Positions 32,452 to 44,805 of a stretch of 64,000 bases of DNA are shown here, piece by piece (within the stretch, counting starts at the first letter, position 1; each line of letters starts with the position of its first letter). The notes beneath the pieces are model-generated. The model saw only the letters and a list, made by a program, of their open reading frames with translations, had not been told where the DNA came from and did not search any database. This DNA comes from Zanthoxylum bungeanum. Taxonomy: Eukaryota; Streptophyta; Magnoliopsida; Sapindales; Rutaceae. The DNA lies in the NCBI GenBank assembly GCA_019454045.1, contig SKCR01023788.1, forward strand, positions 248,001-312,000. Direction: 5' to 3'. A program made the translations under genes and the position numbers.

Positions 32452-34295
32452 AAAGCTTAGTGATGAAGATGATGAACAAAGTTTGAAGCTCCAAGAACTC
32501 TTGAAGTTTCGGCCAAGGTGATGATGAAGTGGTTGAAAGCTCCAAGCTTTGTGAATCCCAAGCTCCAAGGTGGTTTCCCTATCACCTCCTTTGATTCCAA
32601 GATGTGCTAGCAAGAGAGAAATGAAGAAAAAAATTTCTTCCTTTTGCCTTGGGAGTTTACGGTTTTGAGAAAGAAGAGGGAGAGTGTTTTTTTTTGTTTT
32701 TTGGTTTTTCTTTCCAAAGAATATAATAATCCAATTACCAACAAAAATCTTTGGTATATATTTGCCAAAAAAAAGTCAAAGACTTTTCCCTCCAAAAAGC
32801 CATTAAAGGCTCCACCAACTAATGTCATGAATAGTGACTAGATGTCACTTTATTAAAGTGATGTGTGACTTCTATCAACTTGTCATGTCAATCGATGTGA
32901 CTTCGCGATGTGACTTGCGGGTCCCACTCGTTTCAAAATACGAATGTGTCCGCAAACACTTTCGGGCTCGGTTTCGCTAATTCCGAATTAACGAATTTCC
33001 GTCGCGACGTAAATTAAATAATTGCGCCTAGTGAAATCACTATTCACGTCGCTAACAAATTAATTCCAAATTGATTCGTTTGCCCGAATTAAAATCCGAT
33101 TTCAATTCCGCGTCGAAATCTAGTTTCGTTTAATATATCGAATATATTATTTTACCGATTAATTCTAAATTAATCGTTCTCTCTCTAAATAAGGCACTTT
33201 ATCCAAGATAAAGTTTCTCCGCAATTAATCCAAGATTAATAAAGTTCGAATCAATTATCATAGGTGAATCTTCAGGAAGCGACCCGAGAGATCTCCGGAT
33301 ATGTTGGCAGTAAATACGGTCGTCGGATAATCCGAACACGTACGTACCTAGTACTACGTTTTTACCGACTTACAAGACAAGGTTGGCTTCTAGCAAAGCG
33401 CGATGCCTACCCAATTCTCCAGAAATATTCTTATAGGAATATTAGATCTATATCAAGCGTAGTATACCGTAGTATTGCGTACATCGATCCAGTGTCGTTT
33501 GATCACATGTTAGGCCTGGGGCTGGATGGAAATGTGTCTGCCCCGTACGAAACATATATCGGACATCAAGCAACTAGTCTCTTTAAATCGGACAATCCTG
33601 ACCTAGTCATATTGCCCCGACGGTTGCAACCTTTTATAGAGTACTAGTTCTGTGTCCTGCGAGATCATCAACTCCATATGTCTGAAGTGACACTTCCATC
33701 TTGACATCACACCCAGTACACTACGATTCCTGATAAACCCAGAAGTGGTGAACACAGAACTGGTTAAAGCCCCCAACCACCAAAACCAAAGTTTACCGAT
33801 TGTCGTAAGTACTAGCGATGCAAGTCTCAGGTTAAGACCATATACACCTACCCTGATGCGGCCTCCCATAGACACGCAGACATACTACCAATGGGATTCC
33901 GCGGGGTCTATCCAGAGCGAAGCTGTTTTCCGTACCATCGGTAAAACACAACCTCCTATCGCACTCGCATAAGTATCCAATACTTAAATATATGAGAACT
34001 ATGCTGTTGTGCCCTCACAACCTGCACAAGTGCAATACTAGTCTATTCCGCATTATCGATGTCCTATCTCGATAATACTCCGACTAGGGATATTTAATGA
34101 TTAATCCTTTTATATATTGATACTGTCTCATATCATCTCAACAAGGAACTAATCATATGGACTTTCGCCATTTATATATCAAAGTAAATAAATTACAAAA
34201 TGGCAAAAGGCAATTTCATTATCACACAGTTAATTTTGTACAATAATACAATATCATTTACAAAACAGTGACGCTATGGGTCATAATGTCTAACA
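32354..34295 (-). repeat. Copia C 5' LTR (window-right)
   Basis: The 1942-bp LTR is the fuller of the pair. Sense ORF 33875-33603 and the other short frames are LTR sequence. Confidence 0.93.
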
Positions 34296-34300
34296 CTAAC

Positions 34301-35470
34301 AAACTGTTATTTTGTACCTAGTTTGACTAGGAATATAATTTCTATATCTATGTTAACCCAATACGGGTATACTTTTGTATTTAGAAACACCGAGTGTTTT
34401 ATGTAAAAAAATGATATAGAAATTTGCACAGCTGATGCAAATAATGGTCTTTATATTTGAAATAAATCAATCTCAAACATATAATGTAACAAACAAAAAG
34501 CTTAAAGCAAGTAACAAAGATGAAACTTATATGTGGCATTGTCGTCTGAGACATATAAACAAGACACGTATATCCACACTTTCGAAGAGAAGGTACTTGG
34601 ACGGATTTGATCCAAATTCATATGACGTCTGCGAATCTTGTTTATTAGGCAAAATGCCTAAATCACCTTTTAACGGTAAAGGTGTACGTGCCACCGAACT
34701 GTTAGCCCTCATTCATAGTGATGTATTTGGGCTCATGTCTAGCCAGGGTAGAGGTGGATTTGAATACTTTGTAACCTTTACGGATGATGCATCGTGTTAT
34801 GGTTATGTGTATCTTATGAGACACAAGTCGGAAACCTTTGAGAAATTCAAAGAGTTTCGACACGAAGTTGAAAAACAGACCGGTAAAAGTATTAAAACAT
34901 TACAGTCGGACCTTGGTGGCGAATACTTAAGCAATGAGTTTCTTGATTACTTGAAAGAGTATGGTATTCTTTTACAGTGGACTCCTCCTGGAACACCACA
35001 ATTAAATGGTGTGTCTGAACGGAGAAATTGTACTTTGTTAGACATGGTTAGGTCTATGATGAGTTGCACGGAGCTACCTAATTCCTCCTGGGGATATGCA
35101 TTGAACAGTGCAATACTTATTTTTAATAAGGTTCCTTCAAAGTCTATTCAACAGACACCGTATGAGATATAGACAAGAAAGAAACCAGGTTTCTCATTCC
35201 TGAAGATTTGGGGCTGCTGGACATACGTCAAACATTTGGAAGGTACCAAACTTGAACCCAAATAGGATAAATGCATATTCGTAGGATATCATAGGGAAAC
35301 CAAAGGTTATTACTTCTATAACCCACAAGAGACAAAGTATTTGTTGCTCTTCATGTGGTTTTCCTTGAGAAGGATATTATTTCTATCACCCACAAGAGAC
35401 AAAGTATTTGTTGCTCTTCATTTGGTTTTCCTTGAGAATGAATTCCTAAATACAGTGATTAGTGGGAGGA
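34301..35470 (+). pseudogene. Copia B protease end and integrase
   Basis: This resumes B after C. Frame 34435-35172 carries the HHCC site (H35, H40, C66, C69) and core residues D96 (IHSDVFG), D159 (QSDLGGEY) and E195 (VSERRNC). The DRGG consensus is changed to DLGG. It ends at TAG, replacing the Trp codon of EIWTG (~35170). Beyond it the linker is shifted, and a 67-bp segment is tandemly duplicated at ~35307-35437. Not functional. Confidence 0.87.
35307..35437 (+). repeat. 67-bp tandem duplication in B pol
   Basis: ACCCACAAGAGACAAAGTAT starts at 35321 and again at 35388. The copies differ at a few bases (TCATGTGG versus TCATTTGG). Other copia copies have one unit. Confidence 0.85.
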
Positions 35471-37184
35471 AAGTAGAACTCGATGAAAATTAGAGTGATA
35501 CTTTTCCTGGCACAGAATCCTTAATGGAACATGAACAGTTCATCAGAGATGAGACTGTACCACAATCTTCGATTAAACAAGGACAGTGTAGGTCGGAAAG
35601 AGTCAGAGTTTATGATCTCACCTCATGTAGATATTAATCTTATTGAGGAAGACGAAACGGCTACGTATGAGGAAGCGATACAAGATATCGATTCCACTTT
35701 ATGGCAAGAAGCCATGAAGTCCGAAATGGATTCCATGTACACCAACCAAGTTTGGACACTGGTTGATGCACCAGAAGGCGTAAAACCTATTGCTTAATGG
35801 GTCTTTAAGAAGAAGACCGACATGGATGGCAACGTATAAACGTACAAAACTAGGCTTGTAGCGAAGGGTTATCGTCAACGACATATTATCGATTACGATG
35901 AAACTTTCTCACCGGTTGCCATGATTAAATCCATTTGGATAATGGTTGCTATTGCTGCATATTTTGATTACACGATATGGCAGATGGACGTCAAAACTGC
36001 TTTCCTTAATGGAAACCTTTTGGAGGATGTTTATATGCAAAGCCTGACGGTTTTGTCGTACCAAGACTTTCAAACAAGGTTTGTAAGTTAATCGATCCAT
36101 TTATGGATTGAAGCAAGCATCGCGTCTTGGAACCAACGTTTTGATGAGATCATAAAAGAGTATGATTTCATTCAAAACGAGGTTAGTGGGAGTGCACTGA
36201 CATTCATAGTCCTTTACGTTGATGATGTATTACTTATTAGCAATGACATTCCCATGTTACGTCGGTGAAAGCTTGGCTTTCATTAAAATTCTCCATGAAA
36301 GATCTGGGTGAAGCATCCTTTATTCTAGGAATAAATATCTACCGGGATAGATCTAGAAAGCTACTTGGACTCTCCCAGAGTACATATATTGACAAAGTGT
36401 TGAAGAGATTCAACATGGAACAGTCCAAGAGAGGACTGTTACCAGTGTCACATGGCGTCTCTCTATCTAAAGACATATGTCCTAAAACTCAAGATGAGAG
36501 AGACAGCATGAGTTGGATACCGTTCGTATCGGCAGTGGGATCGATCATGTATGCCATGATATGTACACGACCTGATATCTCCTTTGCTTTGAGCATGTGT
36601 AATCGCTATCAGGCCGATCCCGATGATGGTCATTGGATGGTGGTTAAGAATTACCTTAAGTATCTTAGACGAACTAAGGATGCTTTCTTAATCTATGTAG
36701 ATGGAGAACTTGAGGTAAAAGTTTCCAAACCGATAAAGATGTTTGCAAGTAGCAATCAGGGTATATATTTTATTTGAATAACGGAGCAGTAAGTTGGAAA
36801 TCTTCCAAGCAAGAGACTGTTGCCGATTCAACAACAGAAGCGAAGTATATTGCTGCAGCTGAAGCAGCAAAAGAGGCAGTTTGGATCTGAAAATTCCTAA
36901 TTGGATTAGGAGTAGTTCCGTTAGTAGCTGAGCCCGTTTCATTGTATTGTGACAATAACGGGGCTATAGCACAGGCTAAGGAACCGCAGTCTCATCAACG
37001 ATCCAAGCATGTTCTTTGATGTTTCCATCTGATTTGTGAGATCATACATCGTGGCGATGTGAAGATTGAGAAGATCGCATCAGATGACAACCTTGCAGAT
37101 CTGCTGATGAAAGCTATTCCTCAGCAAAAGTTTGAGCGACATGTACATAGTTCATGTGTTAGATGCTTGAGTGACTGGCTATAA
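35471..37184 (+). pseudogene. Copia B reverse transcriptase-RNase H (broken)
   Basis: RT and RNase H homology is continuous but broken by stops and indels: TAA near 35796 (PIA-stop), GTATAAAC at ~35838, frame losses at ~36040 and ~36180. YVDD survives near 36215 (LYVDDVLLI). Frame 36265-36777 covers the RT end and connection. A deletion near 36715 removes the RNase H TGYTDASF start; [17 protein letters not shown] and CDNNGAIAQA remain, with a CGG-to-TGA type stop at ~36888. Two catalytic regions are lost. Confidence 0.87.
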
Positions 37185-37198
37185 GCCAAGTGGGAGAT
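37185..37198 (+). promoter_or_regulatory. Polypurine tract of copia B
   Basis: GCCAAGTGGGAGAT immediately before the 3' LTR. Confidence 0.85.
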
Positions 37199-39138
37199 TG
37201 TTGGATAGTTATGACCCATAACGTCACTATTTGTAAAAGACATTGTTGTTTTTTTTTTATACAAATTAACTATGTAGCAATGGAAATTACCTTTTATCAT
37301 TTTGTAATTTATTTACTTGGATATATAAATGATAGAAGTCCTTATGATTAGTTCCGGATTGATAAGATATGAGACAGTATCAATCCATAATGGTTTAATC
37401 ATTAAAACATCTCTAGTTGTAGTATTATCGAGATTGGACATCGATAATACATAATAGACTAGTATTGCACTTGTGCGTGTTATGGAAACGTAACAACATA
37501 GTTCTCATATATTTAACTATTGAATACTTATGCAAGTGCGGTAGGAGGTTGTGTTTACCGATGGTACAGAAACAGCTTCGCTCTAGATAGACCCCGCGGA
37601 ATTCCATTGGTAGTGTGACTATGTGTCTATGGGAATCCGCATCAGGGCAGGTGAACTTGGTCTTAATTTGAGACTTGTGTCGCTAGTACTTGCAACAATC
37701 AATATGTTTTGGTTTTGTTCATCCAGGACTTTAACAGGTTCTGTGTATGCCTCTTCTGGGTTTATTGAGAAACGTAGTGTATTGGATGTGATGTCAAGAC
37801 GGAAGTATCACTTCAGTCATATGAAGATGATGATCACACAGGGATACAAAACTGGTTCTCTATTGTGTTACAACCATCGGGAAAATATGACTAAGTCATG
37901 ATTATCCGATTAAAGTGACTAGTTGCTTGATATCCGATATATGCTTCGAACGGGGCAGACACTATTCCAGCCCCAGGCCTTTCATGTGACATCCGATACT
38001 GGATCGCTATACACAATATTACGTATACTACGCCTGAAAAAGATCGTATATTCCATTAAGATTATTTCTGGAGAATTGGGTAGGCATGTCGCTTTGCTAG
38101 AAGCCAACCATGTCTCGTAAAATGGTAAAAACATAGTACGAGGTACGTACATGTTCGAATAGTCCGACGACCGGATTTACTGCCAACATATCCAGGGATC
38201 TCTTGGGTCGCTTCCCGAAGATTCACCGATGACGTATGATTCGAACTTTATTAATCTGGGATTAATTACGGAGAGATTTTATCTATGATAAATACTATTT
38301 GAAGAGAGAGAGAAAGGTTAATTTGGAATTAATCGATAAAATAATATATTCGATATATTAAATGAAATTAGATTTTAACGCGGAATTAAAATTAGATTTT
38401 AATTCGGGCTAACAAGTTAATTTAGAATTAATTCGCTAGTGATGTGAATAGTAATTTTGCTAGTCATAATTATTTAATTGAATTTGATTTAATTAAGTCG
38501 CAATGGAAAAATTCGTTAATTCGAAATTAACGAACCCGAGCCAGAATGTGTTTGCGACGCCACTCCGATTTTGAATCAAGTGCGGCCACAAGTCACATCG
38601 TGAGTCACATCACTCGTCACTTTAGTGATAGATGTCATGTCACCTTTTTGGTGAGTGACATGTAGTCAATATTCATGATGTTGGTTGGTGTGGGCATTTA
38701 ATGCAATTTTGGAGCCAAAATTTTAGTTGACTTTTTGGAAAGGTTATACCAAATTTTGGTAATAGATTTTTCATTATGTTTTGGAAAACAAATAACAAAA
38801 GAATTGAAAATTCTCTCTCCCTAATAGACCAAAACCGTGAGCCTCTTGGAGAAGGAAAAAGAATTGTTTTTCTTCCTAACTTGCTAGCACATTCAATGAA
38901 TCTATACAAGGTGTTAGGGAAACCAATCTAAGAGCTTGGGATCCATTTAAAGCTTGGAACTTGTTCATCTTCAACAAAAATCTTGCTTGGCCGTGAGCTT
39001 CAACAAGGAAGAAAAAATTATTGTGTTCTTCGCATCCTAATGCCGTTCAATGTAAGTGTGATTCCGCCTTACTTCTTTGAGTATTCATTCTATTTTCATT
39101 TCTTAAACATGATCTTGGGACTACAGTAGAAATCAACA
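37199..39138 (+). repeat. Copia B 3' LTR
   Basis: The 1940-bp LTR starts TGTTGGATAG and ends AAATCAACA, with GTAAGT at 39052-39057. ORFs 37623-37901 and 37923-38120 are LTR. Confidence 0.92.
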
Positions 39139-39369
39139 AACTGCCCCCGCCTTAGGCATGAGATCCAAGACCTCATTGACACCCATAAAATACTCGACCC
39201 AGAAAAAGAACAGCCCAACACATACCGTAACCCCATGCCTAACTACCACTCCGTTCCACCACCCACCTACATGATCAACTCTGGCTTGTCCGAAACCTTT
39301 GTCCTCCAAAACCTCAACCACCCAGCTTCTTACATGGGGATAAGGGATGACAACGGTGAAGAACCATAG
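39139..39369 (+). pseudogene. Gypsy G gag, C-terminal part
   Basis: It continues from 19091 in frame: CPRLRHEIQDLIDT, then a Pro/Asn-rich segment and LSETFVLQNLNHPASYMG, ending at TAG 39367. This completes a Gag whose coding DNA is split into three by A and B. After the stop the frame reads on as AEEEGNTANDEAVPPNLFNPAFL without recognisable protease, so the element was probably gag-only. Confidence 0.82.
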
Positions 39370-39959
39370 GCCGAGGAAGAAGGCAATACTGCGAATGATG
39401 AAGCTGTTCCTCCTAATTTATTTAATCCTGCATTTTTAATAAAGATATTGATTCTGTCTATTTGTTCGAACCTTTTTCTTAATGATAATAAAGACGTTCA
39501 TTTCACTTACTTACCTGAGTCTCTTCCTTTCAACCTGCAACATGAGTATATTTGACAAAAGCATTCAACCCTGGTACTATGATACTCAGCGATGTTTAGA
39601 AACACGAGGAATCCTCGGAAGAAGCAAGCAGAAAAGACAGGATAGCCATTCAGAAATTGAGAAACAGAGTAGTGAGACTGTCAGATTTAGAAGGGAATGA
39701 GTTCACCGAACCGATCAATGTGGACAGATTGAAACAGTATTTTGCTTGAGAAAGAAAAGACTGAGTAGTAACCAGCAGAAGACCTGACCCAATGGGATAG
39801 AAAACTCATCCATACATGCATGCATGCATACACGTAACGTATTTTACATTCTTTTTTGTGTTTATTTTGTTTTGTATTCGCAGGTTTTCAACGAAGAAAA
39901 AAGAAAGTGGAAAAAGCAAGCCAATCAGAAGCAGCAACAGTACAGTCAGTTTCAGAAAT
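39370..39959 (+). other. Gypsy G 3' non-coding region, unique part
   Basis: No pol domain recognised. ORFs 39482-39700 and 39816-40025 match nothing I know. CATGCATGCATGCATACA is a short simple repeat near 39815. Confidence 0.5.
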
Positions 39960-40135
39960 GAATCGGTATTAGTTTCGGGGATGAGTCCCAGGGTTGAGGC
40001 CCATATCAGTCAGTTTCGGGGATGAGTCCCAAGGTTGAGGCCCATATCAGTATAGCTTCGGGGATGAGTCCCAGGATTGAGGCCCACGCCAGTATCAGTT
40101 TTAGAAAGGAATCTCAGGGGGAAAAGCCCATATTA
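39960..40135 (+). repeat. G tandem repeats, first block
   Basis: Three units of ~45 bp built on TCGGGGATGAGTCCCAGG-TTGAGGCCCATATCAGT, with a decayed fourth. The same words recur in the main array at 41020-41870. Confidence 0.85.
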
Positions 40136-40159
40136 TAATCAGTCGAGAGGAAGAATTCC

Positions 40160-40715
40160 AGTGGAATGAGTGAAAAAAAAAAGAGAGAGAGAAAAGAAAG
40201 AGAAAAAAAAAGAGAAGTCATCGCTAGTGAATCATATGTCCGGTGATGACACTATTTGCTGTAGGGAGAAACCTTAGAAACGATAATTGCGAGATGTACT
40301 CTCATCCGGCATTTTGAATGGATTAATCTCGGCTAGACTCAATGAGCACTTGATTACGAGATCTCAAAAGTAGAAGCCTGAGTGGTTGGCAAGATGACTA
40401 GTTGAAGAGATGATACATCAGTGAATGACCGTTTACCTGGATGTCCACCCTGGTTTACTAATGCTACGATATATGATATGGTTAGAAATAAAGAAAAAAT
40501 CTATACAATGAAAAGAAAAGAAAAAATAGACCGCCTATAAACGATAAGCGTGAAGCTACCCATGGGCGAGTATTAGGACCACCATAAGGAGAAATGCTAC
40601 ACCTTAAAGGGTAGGTGTGTTGGAAAAAAGAGAAAGAAATAAAAGAGAAAAAGAAAAAAAAAAGAAAAAAAAGTTCAAAAACAAAAGAAAGAAAAGAAAA
40701 GAAGAAAACCAAACC
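40160..40715 (+). repeat. Purine-rich low-complexity tracts in G
   Basis: A/G-only runs lie at ~40168-40217, ~40488-40528 and ~40622-40710, separated by unrecognised sequence. They make minus-strand frames (Phe/Leu/Ser-rich) that are not genes. Confidence 0.8.
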
Positions 40716-41019
40716 ATGTTGAGTACGAGGAAGTAATCACAGAGTGTGATCCAGACATCTAGGTTGGTTAGACCCATTGATCCGGTTCTCCGAAACAAAA
40801 TCATCGAGTTGGCTTACTTAAAGATTAAGCTGCGAAAAAACCTGAGCGCACACACACTAGGAGTCTAGTTCAGATTACTCATTCAGATGATCAGAGTTGA
40901 GTGAATTAAATACTTTGAAGGATCTCTGGTTTCGACGCGAAGCATTCGTTGAGGACAAAAATATGAATAGCTATCAGGATTATCTCGTGAGAGGCAGTGC
41001 AGTATGTTAAAATGAACCG

Positions 41020-41870
41020 TCAGCCTTATATCAGGCTTGCCGGGTATGGCACCCTGGGGGCGAGGCCCAAAATAGCATCAGTATCAATCTTACGGGTATG
41101 GCACTCTGGGGGCGAGGCCCACCATAGCATCAGTATCGGTCTTTCCGGGTATGACACTCTTGGGGCGAGGCCCACAATAACATCAGTATCAGTTTGGGGG
41201 ATGAGTCCCAGGGTTGAAGCCAGCGTTGTCAGCATCAGTTTTGGGGATGAGTCCGATGGCGAGGCCCACATTAGTATCAGTTTTGGGGATGAGGCCCGGG
41301 GGTCGAGGCCCACCTCAGCAGAGTTTTGGAATGAATCTTGGAATGAATCATAGGGCCGAGGCCCACATCGTTAGAATTTTAGAATGAATCCCAAGGTCGA
41401 GGCCCACATCTGCAGAGTTTTGGAATGAATCCGGGAATTAATTCTAGGGTCGAGGCCCACATCGTCAGAGTTTTAGAATGAATCCGAGAATAATCCCAGG
41501 GTCGAGGCCCACATTTTCAGAGTTTTAGAATGAATCCAGGAATGAATCCTATGGTCGAGGCCCATATCATCAGAGTTTGGAATGAATCCGGGAATGAATC
41601 CTAGGGTCGAGGCCCATATCATCAGAGTTTTGGAATGAATCCTAGGGTCGAGGCCCACATCATTAGAGTTTTGGAATGAATCCCAGGGTCGAGGCCCATG
41701 TCGTCAGAGTTTTGGAATGAATCCTAGGGTCGAGGTCCACTTCACCAGCAGTTTTGAGAATGAATCCCAGGGTCGAGGCCCACTTCACCAGCAGTTTTGG
41801 GAATGAATCCCAGGGTCGAGGCCCACTTTATCAACTCGGTTCGAGAATGGACCACCTCTCATCAACTCAA
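41020..41870 (+). repeat. G main tandem-repeat array
   Basis: About 18 units share GG(T/G)CGAGGCCCACAT. The first part has ~55-bp units (GGGTATGGCACTCTGGGGGC), the later part ~42-bp units (GTTTTGGAATGAATCCCAGG), some enlarged by an internal AATGAATCC(G)GG copy. Tandem arrays between coding region and 3' LTR are known in Tat/Ogre-lineage elements. Confidence 0.92.
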
Positions 41871-41977
41871 TTCAAAGCAACAGGCAAGTCAAGTGGCAGC
41901 TGGCGAGCCAGGTAAGTAAAAATGCATTGCATAAACTTTGATAGGATTGTCATTGTCACACACTGCACAAGTCCCAT

Positions 41978-41992
41978 CAAAGTGGGGGCGAC
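41978..41992 (+). promoter_or_regulatory. Polypurine tract of G
   Basis: CAAAGTGGGGGCGAC directly before the 3' LTR start TGTAGGCA. Confidence 0.75.
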
Positions 41993-44266
41993 TGTAGGCA
42001 CTGTATTTTTGCATATAAGTCCCGATGATAAGTCTCGCATGGAGACACTACCTCTTTAAATTATGGAAGTCGCGGGAAACGGACGTCAGAAGGGAAGAGT
42101 CAAGAATTGATATTTTTGTTGGATTTAATTCGATTGTTTAGCTTTGGGTTCGCTAGTTTGACCTCCGTTTTAAAACACATCCTTATCCCAAACCCCCGCA
42201 AGACACACACCAAGCCCACACATCACCAAACCACACACCAAGCCCATCAAATGGACCAAGTCTATGCCCAAGGAGACCAAAGCCACACGCCCAAACCTTC
42301 CAAATTAAACAAAATCATATATTAAACACATGCCAAAATCAAGAAAAATCACCTTCCCTAATTATAAGATACAAATCAAATCCCATCAAAAGCCTTCCTA
42401 ATTCGATTAAATCACCTTCCCTAATTCAACAAGATCAAATCAAATAAAATCAAATCATATCCCTAATCAAAAGAGAATAAATCAAATCAAATTAAAAGGC
42501 ATTCCTAATTAAAAGATATCCTCACAAATACACAAATCATTTCCCTATTCGCACAAGGATTACCCCACCATTTCCTATAAAAAAAACCCTTAACCCAACC
42601 TTAGAAGCCTAAAGACTCTCACGGCAAAACAAACAAAAAGAAAATAAAACTTACCCCTTCGTCACTCAAACTGCCTCACACATAAGCCATTCACTCACTC
42701 AACCCTCATTCTTCACGCCCACAACTGCCCCTTCATCACGAACAGCTCACCCAACTCCACTGCCTCACAACAACACGCCATTACCCCTTCAAAATCAACG
42801 CTGAAGCACCCACAAATTGGTCCCCTTCAACACGTCAAACCGCCACACATTCTAAGCCCTTCACACCTAGCCACATAATCCTCATCAGCCTCCCTTCTCA
42901 CGCCACCTAAAGCCCACTCATGCACTAGCCTCCTTCATCATTCACGCCACTAAAAGCCTTTCACGTTACTGCCTTCATCTTCACGCAAGACCACAACCTA
43001 AAACCCCATTTATTACACCTAAAGACACCACAATCTACCTATATATCATGCCTGAAATAGCCTCATATCCATCGAGTAAATAGTCCCCAAATTAACCTAA
43101 AACTGCACCTAAAAAATGGCCCAAAATACTCCCCGAATTAACCCAAAACTGCCCAAAACTGTACCTAAAAAATTGCCCAAAACAGTTTCCGAATTAACCC
43201 AAAATTGCACCTAAAAACTACCCAAAATAGTCTAGAATTCACCCCAAAACGGCACCAAAAACTACCCCATAAAACCCACAAACTGCAAACCAAAACAGCC
43301 ACGCATTACCGTAAAATAGTAAGCCTAATTCGTGACCCGAAATCACAGCAAAACGGAGTGAAAACAACAGCCCAAACAGCAAAACAGGGAAGGAAATATT
43401 GAACCAATAAATCGGAAGAGTTGCGGAGCATCAATTCCGACGGCCGTATAACGCGCTTTCGAGAGACGATAAAAGAGGTTAGACCTGAGGGAACCATCTT
43501 TATTTATTATCTTTTATTTTTTTTTTATCCATTTCAGTGCTTTATTTCGTATGAATATTATGGATTAATGCATGATATGATTTTCGGATGAACAGAATAT
43601 GTGTTCTCTCTTATGGTATATCGACGTAAATTCCATCTCCGAATCCGAATGGACGGTATTGTGGTCTGCACTCAGGATACAATGCCACGTACCACTTGAG
43701 AGACACACATATTTCGTTTCATCCAACGTTGTGTTTGAAAATGATTTAGTCGTTAGTATGTTATTTATTTTTAAGCATGATTTAGTCATTAGTATGTTAT
43801 TTCTTTACGCATGATTTAGTTATTTACTTTCGTATTAGGAATCTAATTTGTGTTTATGTTTAAGTTGTTATTTATTTATATTGTCATGTTTATTGATTTG
43901 GTGCATTTATGTACTTGCGTGCTTGACGTTGTGATTACTTACTTTTAAAGCATGCAAACTTAGATATAGGATTTATTTTTATGAATGTGAATTAGACTAG
44001 GTTATTCTTGGATATATATATTGCGAAGATTTGGTTAAGCTATTGCACAAATTATTTCATTACAAGTGGCATAAGTAAGGGACCATTCCGAACCCAACCG
44101 TTTGAGGTCTTCCCTTGCGAGGGGTGAGTGCGGCCTTAAATCTTTATCCCAGTTCACACTGGGTGGCGACTCCATTTTGTTCTCCAGTTTAGTCTCCAGT
44201 AGGTTATTTCGTACTCCCAACTAGGCCGCGAGCCTAGAATAATGTCACCGATTTCTGTGTCCTACA
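41993..44266 (+). repeat. Gypsy G 3' LTR
   Basis: The 2274-bp LTR starts TGTAGGCACT and ends GTGTCCTACA. From 42730 it matches the 5' LTR remnants at 641-1092 and 3083-4877. It lacks the 664-bp duplication and insertion Y. The first ~740 bp are seen only here. Confidence 0.9.
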
Positions 44267-44805
44267 CTTGGTTCATCATATTATAGTTCATGATGAACTC
44301 GCTCCAGCTGTCAGGAAAAGACTGTAAGATCAAATCTATAAAAGTCTCAGTCACAAAGGTCATGCCCAGCTGGCCCAGCTATTCGATGTCAGCAACCATC
44401 TACGACACATGGTGCTCGATGGATGTACCATCTGACATATGAAAGTGAAAGAGCTTCTTTTGCAATTCATACTTTTGCGATCTAAGGTTAGATCGGTGAA
44501 GGTCCCTCAATTTCAACATCATTTCATAGGGATCCAATCCCTTGTTTTGATGATGAAATTGTGGGATCATTGCAGCAAGCATAACAGATTGAGCAGTTGA
44601 GTTGTCATCATTGTGAGTCTTCCAAAGCTCAAGCTCAAGTGGCTGTTCAATTCCAGGCTTTGGCCCGAGAGGTTTCTCTATTGTATAGAGCATCTTCTCA
44701 GCCCCCCAGGATAATCCTGAGGTTCATATCCCAGTCAGGAAAGTTCGTATTGTTAAAGACATTTTCACCCATGATAATGTCGTTAACATTGATCTTTCCA
44801 GGCAT
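44267..44805 (-). pseudogene. Copia D gag, N-terminal part (decayed)
   Basis: Start ATG 44805 (MPGKINVNDIIMGENVF...NFPDWDMNLRIIL) is followed by an extra G in the GGGGGGCTGAG run at ~44705 that ends the frame. Frame 44693-44400 continues Gag (MLYTIEKPLGPKP, YELQKKLFHFHMSDG), then stops lie in S-stop-MVADIE-stop-LGQLG. Homology continues to MNYNMMNQ, where G begins. UBN2-type copia Gag; not functional. Confidence 0.85.

Larger units (their letters stand above)
24243..34295 (-). mobile_element. Ty1/copia element C (youngest full copy), inserted in B
   Basis: This 10,053-bp element has both LTRs, PBS, PPT and all coding domains, and is flanked by CTAAC at 24238-24242 and 34296-34300. It lies opposite to its host B. 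The LTRs are nearly identical over most of their length, differing mainly in A/T runs near the LTR end and in one rearranged patch. Coding is almost complete, with about four frame disruptions. Confidence 0.95.
19092..39138 (+). mobile_element. Ty1/copia element B (decayed), inserted in G gag, carrying C
   Basis: This is a complete LTR-to-LTR copia on the plus strand, ~10 kb without C. Flanks are AACTA (19087-19091) and AACTG (39139-39143), a 5-bp target duplication with one G/A change. Removing B joins the gypsy Gag words ETDN and CPRLRHEIQDLID in frame. The LTRs differ by several percent by eye, more than those of C, which fits C being younger. Confidence 0.93.
641..44266 (+). mobile_element. 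Non-autonomous Ty3/gypsy-type (Tat-like) element G, split by nested copia elements
   Basis: G is assembled from 641-1092, 3083-6218, 18375-19091 and 39139-44266. It has two related LTRs (5' ending at 4877, 3' at 41993-44266), a primer-site-like motif after the 5' LTR, a decayed gypsy gag, a repetitive 3' region and a polypurine tract before the 3' LTR. Its own internal sequence sums to ~4.9 kb, and no protease, RT or integrase is recognisable. The first ~740 bp of its 5' LTR lie left of the window because of insertion X. The right end TACA at 44266 is followed directly by minus-strand gag of copia D, so G inserted into D. The Tat-like label is inference from gag style and the 3' repeats. Confidence 0.85.

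Noticed and set aside
40482..40804. Phe/Leu/Ser-rich minus-strand ORFs resembling membrane peptides
   Set aside because: They are translations of A/G low-complexity tracts in G's 3' region.
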